A stretch of DNA of 30,664 nucleotides from an uncultured beta proteobacterium. Lineage in GTDB: Bacteria; Pseudomonadota; Gammaproteobacteria; Burkholderiales; Burkholderiaceae_C. Positions 24,357-30,664 of the stretch are shown piece by piece. Positions within the stretch are counted from its first letter, which is position 1, and each line of letters begins with the position of its first letter. A program made the translations under genes and the position numbers. The stretch lies in the NCBI GenBank assembly GCA_903870955.1, contig CAIQEX010000345.1, forward strand, positions 1 to 30,664, given 5' to 3'. Under the pieces are notes generated by a model, which saw only the letters and a list, made by a program, of their open reading frames with translations, was not told where the DNA came from and ran no database searches.

Positions 24357-26372
24357 TCACGGGGTTTTGCGGATCAGGGTGCCGTTGCTGGTTTGCTGGT
24401 CGTTCTCATAGACCCCTTCCCAGCGGTCTCCGGTGGTCCAGGAAAATGTGCCCTGGCCCTCTTTGAGACCGGCCTTCCATTGCCCTGAGTACTTCTCACC
24501 GCTGGCCCAGGTAAATTGACCGAACTGGTCGGGCTTGCCGTCCCGGACCACGCCCTCATAGCTGTCGCCATTGGCAAAGTGCAACTTGCCTTGGCCGTTG
24601 GCTTTGCCATTCTTCCAATCGCCTTCAAATCGTTGCCCATTCTTCCAGAGGTAGGTACCAGACCCGTGGGGTTCACCGGCATGAAAGTGGCCTTGATAGG
24701 TATCGCCAGAGGCATAGCGCATGCTGCCTAGGCCCTTGGGTGTTGCCTTTTCGACCGCGCCTTCATAGTGGTCGCCGTTGATGAAATCGACCGTGGCTTG
24801 GCCCGTCGACACATCGTTGATCCAGTCACCCTGGTAGCGCTGGCCGTTGGCCCAGATGAAGAGCCCACGCCCCTCGCGTTTGCCCATTTTCAGCGTGCCT
24901 TCAAAGACATCGCCATTGGCCCATCGGAGCTTGCCCTTGCCACTGAACGTATTGCCGTCGGCATCCCGCACAAACTGGCCCTTGAAGTGCATGTCGTCGA
25001 CGGCGAATTCCTCCGGTTGCGGTTGGGGCTTGGCAGGCTCCACAGCAGGTGCACCGGCGACCGTGGCGGCACCGGTTGCCTGTGCAGCAGGTGCTGTCGT
25101 TGCAATGGGCGCGGCTGCCAGGGGGGCTGGCGCCGGGGCGCTTTTTGCCGGCGTGACAGCCTGTGGTGCCAGGGCTATTTTTGACACCTGGGTGCTGACT
25201 GCATCCGGTGTTTTCGCAACCAATCCGCTGGTCACGCTGGCCGTGGGCAATGGCGCTGCTGGCGCGGGTGGCGGTTGTAGTGGTAGTGGTTGTGGTGGTG
25301 CTGCGATGACCACAGCAGGGGTCTTGGCGGGTGGCACAGGTTCCACCGGTTTTACCGCAACCGGAGCGGGTTTTGTAGCGGGCGCAGCCACTTTGGGTGC
25401 CTGGGTTGCCTGGGGTATGGGGGCCGGATTGCGTGCCACCCAGGGCGTTCCCCGTTCTCGTGCGAGTGCCTGGGCGTTGTTGCGCGCGGAGTCCTGCGCG
25501 GCAGTTCCCTTGCATTGCGACAGGGCTTCGCGCCACAGGGTTTCGGCGACCATCAGGCCTTCCTGTTTTTCCTCCCGGCTCATACCGGCTGAACTGGCCC
25601 GAAGCTTCTGCGTTTGTTCCCGCGCGCGATCAAACAAAGGGGCACAAAACTCGGCATTGAAGCCGTCAATCTCGGCCTGTTCCTGGCGTTTGCCGGCCAG
25701 CTCCTTTTGTGCGCCACTGCAGCGTTCGGTGGCCAGGTCCCACATGTCTTCCGATTTGTGAAACAGGGTGGCAGCGTCCTCCCAGCGCCGCTCTGCAAGT
25801 GCCACCCGTGCCATATCCTGCAGCGTGCCAGCATCCTTGTGCGCGGCGCCGCACTCTGGGCCGTTACCCAATTGCTCGCTGAGGAGTGCGTTGGCCTTTT
25901 GGCTCTCCACCAGATTGCGCTGCGCACGTTCTTTGGCGCGCCCGTCGCAGAGTTCCACGGCCTTGGTCCAGAAGCCAGCGGACACGCCATGCAGTTGTAC
26001 CAGCACGCTGACTTCCTGCTTCTGCGTCTGCGCGGTCAGGGCTTTGAGGTCCGCTGCCATGGCCTTGTCGGTCACGCTGCGGCAAGTTTCAGGTGGAGGT
26101 TCCGGGATGGGGGCCGGCGCTGCAGTTGCCGAAGGCTCTGGCGTTCCTTCAGCCGCCTCTGCGGCAGGCTGCTCTGCGGGCAACAGGGTGTCGGGCTGCG
26201 CGGTGATCGGCGGTGTGTTCGGCGGCTGCGCAGTTTCGGGCTGGGATGTTGCGCCTTCTGCCGGTAAAGGAGTGGCCTCCGATTGCGCCATAGCACTGCA
26301 GCCTGCCAACAGGCAAAGTGCCACCAGACCTGAGCGGAAAGAAGCGATTGGAAGTTTTGCGCGAGCCATCAT
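24357..26372 (-). CDS. MORN-repeat lipoprotein
   Basis: The 671-residue product has a signal peptide ending in a lipobox (LLAGC, Cys25), a proline/alanine-rich linker, a helical middle region at about 95-310 with evenly spaced cysteines, a second long Pro/Ala/Val linker at about 320-465, and eight consecutive 23-residue MORN repeats at about 475-671 (for example FANGDSYEGVVRDGKP). MORN repeats form a beta-ribbon often used for lipid or protein contact. Its ATG at 26372 overlaps the stop of the upstream lipoprotein gene (ATGA), which indicates translational coupling. Both should be periplasmic or outer-membrane lipoproteins acting together. The function is unknown. The downstream end lies 10 bases from the convergent small membrane protein gene. 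Confidence 0.85.
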   Translation of the reverse strand: MMARAKLPIASFRSGLVALCLLAGCSAMAQSEATPLPAEGATSQPETAQPPNTPPITAQPDTLLPAEQPAAEAAEGTPEPSATAAPAPIPEPPPETCRSVTDKAMAADLKALTAQTQKQEVSVLVQLHGVSAGFWTKAVELCDGRAKERAQRNLVESQKANALLSEQLGNGPECGAAHKDAGTLQDMARVALAERRWEDAATLFHKSEDMWDLATERCSGAQKELAGKRQEQAEIDGFNAEFCAPLFDRAREQTQKLRASSAGMSREEKQEGLMVAETLWREALSQCKGTAAQDSARNNAQALARERGTPWVARNPAPIPQATQAPKVAAPATKPAPVAVKPVEPVPPAKTPAVVIAAPPQPLPLQPPPAPAAPLPTASVTSGLVAKTPDAVSTQVSKIALAPQAVTPAKSAPAPAPLAAAPIATTAPAAQATGAATVAGAPAVEPAKPQPQPEEFAVDDMHFKGQFVRDADGNTFSGKGKLRWANGDVFEGTLKMGKREGRGLFIWANGQRYQGDWINDVSTGQATVDFINGDHYEGAVEKATPKGLGSMRYASGDTYQGHFHAGEPHGSGTYLWKNGQRFEGDWKNGKANGQGKLHFANGDSYEGVVRDGKPDQFGQFTWASGEKYSGQWKAGLKEGQGTFSWTTGDRWEGVYENDQQTSNGTLIRKTP

Positions 26373-27694
26373 TTGGATTCCGTGGGCATATTCAGCATGC
26401 CGTCAACAAGGCCGCGCGCAAAAGGCTGCAACTGCTTGGACGGGTCGTCCTCCGCGTCATACGAAAACGCGCCCGGGGCCGAGGCCAGTGGCATTTCTGC
26501 CATAGCAACCTGCATGTCCTCAGGTTTCAGGCCTTGCAAAATAGCCACCACCTCGTCCCCTTGCCCGCGTGACTCGGCCAGTTTGTTGAGTGCACCCATG
26601 CGATCCGGGTCCAGCACCATGGAATTGGCCGTCAGCCCTTTTTCGATGAGCTTCTGATGCAGCGTGAAACCGGCGAGAGGATCGGCACGGAGTTTTTCCA
26701 TGCGCGCGTAGGCCCAAGCGTCGGCCTTTTCAAAGACGGTGGAGGCCACCCAGGCCACACCTGAAAGTGAACCGCGATTGGCAGCGGCTTGCTGCATGGC
26801 GTTGGCGACCTGGGCCTGGGTCAACTTTTTCACCACGCTTGTGGCTTCTTCACGTATGCGGCTGGTGGCGGCTGAGGTGGCCTGGTCAAGCAACTGGCGT
26901 TTGAGCACCTCGGTGGCCACACTGTTGGCGGCGGACTGGGCCGCCTGGACCGCGGCATTGGCCGCTGCGGCAGCGCCCTGGATGCCGGAGGCGATAGTGA
27001 AAAGGTTGTAGAGCGTGCCGACCACCTTGCTGCCATAGGCATAGGTCTTCATGCGGGCGCCGCCTTCTTCCGACACACCTTCACCCCACAGAACGACCCA
27101 CAGGGCTTCATCCGGGGTCAGCTCGGCGCGGGTAACTTCCAGCGGATGCACGGTGAGCAGCCAGTGGTAATCCTGGGCCAATGGTGTGGCTGGAGGGGCT
27201 AGGCGGGCGTAGCCCCGGCAGATATGGAAGGGAGCGACCCTGACGGTGGCGCCGCTGTGCAACTTGATGGGAAAGGGCTTGCCGCTGTCGCGTTTGTCGG
27301 CCAATTCCAGCATCATTTTTTCGGCGCTCTCACGCGCATAGCCGTCGATTTCCTGGATTTTGTCGCCGATCTTGAGCGGGCTGCTGCTGGCGGCGCCCAC
27401 GACCGTCAAACGTTCATCCACGCCCAAGGCGCGTACCCAGGCCACGCGGTCATCGGGAGCGAGCTTGTCGCTGGATTCGACGGAAAACGGCAATTCCCAC
27501 TGCGTGGAGCAATCTGGATCTTTAAGCTTGGAGGCGCGCTCGATGGCCGGGCGAAGCACTTTTTCACCGGCACCATAGTTGCGAATGTTGGCTAAAAGCA
27601 CCTCGTTGACCTTGCGGCCATCGTCGACGGTGTATTTCGGTCCGGCGCAGGCAGCCAACAGGCTGATCAAAAATAGCGCGGCAATGTGACGCAT
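26369..27694 (-). CDS. Lipoprotein with PDZ-like domain and degenerate M48-like region
   Basis: The 441-residue product has a signal peptide with lipobox LLAAC (Cys16). A PDZ-like segment occupies about residues 85-155 (PLKIGDKIQEIDG, then PIKLHSGATVRV). After it, residues about 175-225 (YHWLL, VTRAELTPDEALWVVLWGEG) recall the region around HExxH in M48 lipoprotein peptidases, and FEKADAWAYARME recalls their ExxxAD motif, but the HExxH itself is missing. This points to a catalytically dead relative, a reading that is inference and not a firm family call. An alanine-rich helical stretch lies between them. It heads a two-gene operon with the MORN lipoprotein, overlapping it by four bases. Confidence 0.72.
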   Translation of the reverse strand: MRHIAALFLISLLAACAGPKYTVDDGRKVNEVLLANIRNYGAGEKVLRPAIERASKLKDPDCSTQWELPFSVESSDKLAPDDRVAWVRALGVDERLTVVGAASSSPLKIGDKIQEIDGYARESAEKMMLELADKRDSGKPFPIKLHSGATVRVAPFHICRGYARLAPPATPLAQDYHWLLTVHPLEVTRAELTPDEALWVVLWGEGVSEEGGARMKTYAYGSKVVGTLYNLFTIASGIQGAAAAANAAVQAAQSAANSVATEVLKRQLLDQATSAATSRIREEATSVVKKLTQAQVANAMQQAAANRGSLSGVAWVASTVFEKADAWAYARMEKLRADPLAGFTLHQKLIEKGLTANSMVLDPDRMGALNKLAESRGQGDEVVAILQGLKPEDMQVAMAEMPLASAPGAFSYDAEDDPSKQLQPFARGLVDGMLNMPTESK

Positions 27695-27793
27695 GTTCCT
27701 CCCCTACCGATGAATATTGTTACAAGCTGTTTGATGTTAACGCGTGGGTGTGACCACAGGCCGTAAGGCAGTGTTGGCAAGAATCGTTTACAG

Positions 27794-27815
27794 TTGACGT
27801 TTACGTAAACGTCAA
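27794..27815. promoter_or_regulatory. Perfect 22-base palindrome upstream of icmF
   Basis: TTGACGTTTAC is immediately followed by its exact reverse complement GTAAACGTCAA, with no spacer. It lies 42 bases before the icmF ATG. The TTTACGTAAA core resembles operators remembered for the MerR-family regulator LiuR, which controls branched-chain acyl-CoA degradation, and this fits the icmF pathway. The regulator identity is inference. Confidence 0.65.
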
Positions 27816-27857
27816 GTGCGTGATAGACGCCCAATAGACGACACCCGAGGAAGACAC

Positions 27858-30664
27858 ATGACCGATTTATCCGCTGAATTCAAGGCCCTGGCCAACTATC
27901 GCCCCACCAACAAGGTGCGTTTTGTCACGGCCGCCAGCCTGTTTGACGGCCACGACGCGGCCATCAACATCATGCGCCGCATCCTGCAGGGCATGGGCAC
28001 CGAGGTGATTCACCTGGGCCACAACCGCAGTGTCGAAGAAGTGGTGACGGCTGCTCTGCAGGAAGACGTGCAGGGCATTGCCATCAGCTCGTATCAGGGC
28101 GGGCATGTGGAGTACTTCAAGTACATGGTTGATCTGCTGAAGAGCCGGGGTGGTGCACATATCCAGGTGTTCGGCGGTGGTGGCGGTGTGATCGTGCCCC
28201 CCGAAATCCGCGAATTGCATGCCTATGGCGTGTCGCGCATCTACAGCCCGGAAGACGGCCAGCGCATGGGCCTGCAAGGCATGATTGGCGAGATGGTGAT
28301 GCGCTGCGACAAGGACATCAGTTCCTACGCGCCCAAAGCTCTGGACGCCATTCAAGGCCATTCTGAAGCCAGTTGGCGCGCTCTGGCCCAATTGCTCACC
28401 GCCGTGGAAGCGGGCAGTGCCGACGCCACGCTCATGGACTCTGTGCGGGCCCAGGCCGCCACGCGCCAGATTCCTGTGATTGGTATTACTGGCACCGGTG
28501 GTGCGGGAAAATCGTCGCTCACGGATGAATTGATCCGCCGCCTGCGCCTGGACCAGGACGACAGCCTGCGCATTGCCGTCATCTCCATCGACCCGTCACG
28601 CCGCAAGAGCGGAGGCGCACTGTTGGGTGACCGTATTCGCATGAATGCCATCTCTCCGTGGCAAAGAGTTGCCCCCACGCTTGCCGCTGCGCGTGCTGTG
28701 CTGCCCCCCGAGGGGGCCATCCCCGTCTTGGGGCGGCCCGGCGACGGGGGTTCGCGCGTGTTTATGCGTTCCCTGGCGACCCGCGAATTTGGAAGCGAAA
28801 TCTCTGCAGCACTGCCCGATGTGATTCTGGCCTGCAAGGCCGCCGACTTTGATTTGATCGTGGTCGAAACCTCGGGCATTGGCCAGGGCGATGCGGCCAT
28901 CGTGCCGCTGGTGGACGTGCCCCTGTACGTGATGACGCCTGAGTTTGGCGCAGCCAGCCAGCTGGAAAAAATCGACATGCTGGACTTCGCCGAGTTCGTC
29001 GCCATCAACAAGTTCGACCGCAAGGGGGCCAGCGACGCCCTGCGCGACGTGGCCAAGCAGGTGCAGCGCAACAAGGAAGCCTGGACCACGCCCACCGAGC
29101 AAATGCCGGTTTTCGGCACCATGGCCGCGCGCTTCAATGACGACGGCGTCACCGCCCTGTACCAGTCGCTGCTGGTGCGCCTGCAAGCGCTGGGTTTGAA
29201 GACCCAGCCCGAAGGCCTGCTGCCCAAGGTGGCGGTGCGCTTTAGCTCCAACCAGATGCCGGTGGTGCCCGCTGCGCGGACCCGCTATCTGGCCGAAATC
29301 AGCGACACGGTGCGCGGCTACAAGGCCCGTGCCCGGGCCCAGGCCAAGCTGGCGCGCGAGATTCAACAGCTGCGTGCTGCCGCCCAAATGCTGGAAGTCG
29401 GCAAGCCCGGTAAAGCCAAAGCTTCTGAGGCTGCCATTGACCTGGCCGTGCAGCGCGAAGCCAATCAGGACCCCGCAGCCCACAAGCTGTTGGCCCAGTG
29501 GCCCGAAATGCAGAAGGCCTATGCCGGTGATGAATACGTGGTGAAGATCCGCGACAAGGAAATCCGCACCGCACTGACCACCAAGTCCCTCTCCGGCACG
29601 ACCATCCGCAAGGTGGCCCTGCCGCAGTACGAAGACCATGGCGAAATTCTGAAGTGGCTGATGCTCGACAACGTGCCTGGCAGCTACCCCTACACCGCCG
29701 GCACCTTTGCCTTCAAGCGCGAGGGCGAGGACCCCACACGCATGTTTGCAGGCGAGGGCGATGCCTTCCGCACCAACAAGCGTTTCAAGCTGCTCAGCTC
29801 GGGCATGGCGGCCAAGCGCCTCTCCACGGCCTTTGACTCGGTCACGCTCTACGGCCACGACCCGGATCGTCGCCCTGACATCTACGGCAAGGTCGGCAAC
29901 TCCGGTGTGAGTATTGCCACGATTGACGACTTGAAAGTGCTCTACAGCGGTTTCGATTTGTGCAACCCGGCCACCAGCGTCAGCATGACCATCAATGGCC
30001 CGGCGCCCAGCATTCTGGCGATGTTCATGAACACCGCCATCGACCAGAACATTGACAAGTTCAAGGTCGACAATGGCCGCGAACCCACCGACACCGAGAT
30101 AGCCAAGATCAAGGAATGGGTGCTCGCCAATGTGCGCGGCACGGTGCAGGCCGACATCCTGAAGGAAGACCAGGGCCAGAACACCTGCATCTTCTCGACC
30201 GAGTTCAGCCTCAAGGTCATGGGCGACATCGCCCAGTTCTTCGTGCACAACGACGTGCGCAACTTCTACTCGGTGAGCATCAGCGGTTATCACATCGCCG
30301 AAGCGGGGGCCAACCCGATCAGCCAGCTGGCCTTCACGCTGAGCAATGGCTTCACCTTCGTCGAAGCCTACCTGGCGCGGGGCATGCACATCGACGACTT
30401 CGCGCCCAACCTGAGCTTCTTCTTCAGCAACGGCATGGACCCGGAGTACACCGTGCTCGGCCGCGTGGCCCGCCGCATCTGGGCGGTGGCCATGCGCGAC
30501 AAGTACGGCGCCAATGAGCGCAGCCAGAAGCTCAAGTACCACATCCAGACCTCAGGCCGCAGCCTGCATGCGCAGGAGATCCAGTTCAACGACATCCGCA
30601 CCACGCTGCAGGCGCTGATCGCGATCTACGACAACTGCAACAGCCTGCACACGAATGCCTTCGA
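27858..30664 (+). CDS. icmF: Fused isobutyryl-CoA mutase (3' end outside window)
   Basis: About 935 residues are visible of an expected roughly 1090. Residues 20-150 form the B12-binding domain with [15 protein letters not shown] (His32 as cobalt ligand). Residues about 200-420 form a MeaI-type G-protein domain: P-loop [12 protein letters not shown], switch region [11 protein letters not shown] and NKFDRKG for guanine. The rest is the substrate-binding mutase barrel ([20 protein letters not shown]). The enzyme interconverts isobutyryl-CoA and butyryl-CoA with adenosylcobalamin, and its G-domain assists cofactor loading. About 33 extra residues interrupt the G-domain at 266-299, encoded by a palindromic C/G-rich repeat. 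CGAGGAAG provides a ribosome-binding site before ATG 27858. Confidence 0.92.
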   Translation, partial: MTDLSAEFKALANYRPTNKVRFVTAASLFDGHDAAINIMRRILQGMGTEVIHLGHNRSVEEVVTAALQEDVQGIAISSYQGGHVEYFKYMVDLLKSRGGAHIQVFGGGGGVIVPPEIRELHAYGVSRIYSPEDGQRMGLQGMIGEMVMRCDKDISSYAPKALDAIQGHSEASWRALAQLLTAVEAGSADATLMDSVRAQAATRQIPVIGITGTGGAGKSSLTDELIRRLRLDQDDSLRIAVISIDPSRRKSGGALLGDRIRMNAISPWQRVAPTLAAARAVLPPEGAIPVLGRPGDGGSRVFMRSLATREFGSEISAALPDVILACKAADFDLIVVETSGIGQGDAAIVPLVDVPLYVMTPEFGAASQLEKIDMLDFAEFVAINKFDRKGASDALRDVAKQVQRNKEAWTTPTEQMPVFGTMAARFNDDGVTALYQSLLVRLQALGLKTQPEGLLPKVAVRFSSNQMPVVPAARTRYLAEISDTVRGYKARARAQAKLAREIQQLRAAAQMLEVGKPGKAKASEAAIDLAVQREANQDPAAHKLLAQWPEMQKAYAGDEYVVKIRDKEIRTALTTKSLSGTTIRKVALPQYEDHGEILKWLMLDNVPGSYPYTAGTFAFKREGEDPTRMFAGEGDAFRTNKRFKLLSSGMAAKRLSTAFDSVTLYGHDPDRRPDIYGKVGNSGVSIATIDDLKVLYSGFDLCNPATSVSMTINGPAPSILAMFMNTAIDQNIDKFKVDNGREPTDTEIAKIKEWVLANVRGTVQADILKEDQGQNTCIFSTEFSLKVMGDIAQFFVHNDVRNFYSVSISGYHIAEAGANPISQLAFTLSNGFTFVEAYLARGMHIDDFAPNLSFFFSNGMDPEYTVLGRVARRIWAVAMRDKYGANERSQKLKYHIQTSGRSLHAQEIQFNDIRTTLQALIAIYDNCNSLHTNAF
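28653..28754 (+). repeat. C/G-rich palindromic repeat inserted in frame within icmF
   Basis: The segment holds GCCCCC-CGA-GGGGGC (28703-28717), CCCC-GTCTT-GGGG (28721-28733), and CCCCGTC (28721-28727) paired with GACGGGG (28743-28749). It keeps the icmF frame open and encodes about 34 residues where relatives such as MeaB have a short loop. The text resembles dispersed intergenic repeats that I remember from Comamonadaceae genomes; the exact ends are approximate. Confidence 0.6.

Noticed and set aside
24975..25440. Repeat-like low-complexity DNA in the MORN lipoprotein gene
   Set aside because: It encodes the Pro/Ala/Val linker in frame, which explains the sequence bias; no DNA-level repeat or CRISPR structure is present.
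28596..30542. A long minus-strand open frame of about 648 codons
   Set aside because: It lies wholly opposite icmF, whose plus-strand product is clearly conserved; long antisense frames are expected in G+C-rich coding DNA.

Overview
The window reads as a chromosomal segment of a betaproteobacterium, most likely order Burkholderiales and family Comamonadaceae (Rhodoferax- or Polaromonas-like). This is inferred from dense, fairly G+C-rich coding, TrxC-type thioredoxin, fused isobutyryl-CoA mutase, CcoG, a long hybrid sensor kinase, and a palindromic C/G-rich repeat of a kind I remember from that family. No rRNA, tRNA, CRISPR array, transposase or phage gene was seen. About 20 protein genes account for nearly all of the sequence, and no gene-free stretch exceeds about 280 bases.

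Layout. (1) 1-2330: the 3' end of type III pantothenate kinase, a Popeye-like membrane protein with a cyclic-nucleotide-binding domain, and an M20 amidohydrolase. (2) 2367-5557: a single-subunit-style molybdopterin oxidoreductase, then a FecR-domain secreted protein overlapping an OmpA-like lipoprotein. (3) 5559-7742, minus strand: a CHASE2 class III nucleotide cyclase that converges on the FecR/OmpA pair with one base between stops. (4) 7837-14078: an HD-like uncharacterised protein, a 1194-residue hybrid histidine kinase with two receiver domains and HPt, and a secreted protein ending in a DUF3859 domain. (5) 14348-16433: a CopD-like membrane protein, a minus-strand Lgt-like/TlpA fusion and a divergent trxC. 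(6) 16707-22464, minus strand: an operon of membrane-fusion protein, RND permease and sulfide:quinone oxidoreductase. (7) 22615-24346: ccoG and a small membrane protein. (8) 24357-27694, minus strand: two overlapping lipoprotein genes, one PDZ-like with what may be a degenerate M48 peptidase domain, the other with eight MORN repeats. (9) 27858 to the end: icmF, running off the window.

How the parts may work together. Two themes recur. One is cyclic-nucleotide and phosphorelay signalling: the CHASE2 cyclase, the cNMP-binding Popeye-like protein and the hybrid kinase. The other is thiol, sulfide, copper and respiratory redox: TlpA, TrxC, SQR and CcoG. The redox genes are tied together by a repeated ATACCC/GGGTAT sequence. 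It occurs as a perfect inverted repeat before trxC, and as two copies of a 17-base direct repeat in the promoter region shared by the SQR/RND operon and ccoG, where an FNR-type box also lies. This resembles operators of CsoR/CstR-type repressors, although no such regulator is encoded in the window.

The strongest candidates for something not previously described are: the SQR-RND operon with its shared operator-like repeats; the in-frame palindromic repeat inserted in the G-domain of icmF; the perfect 22-base palindrome before icmF; and the MORN / PDZ-pseudopeptidase lipoprotein pair. All functional statements come from reading the sequence and remembered family knowledge; no database search was run.
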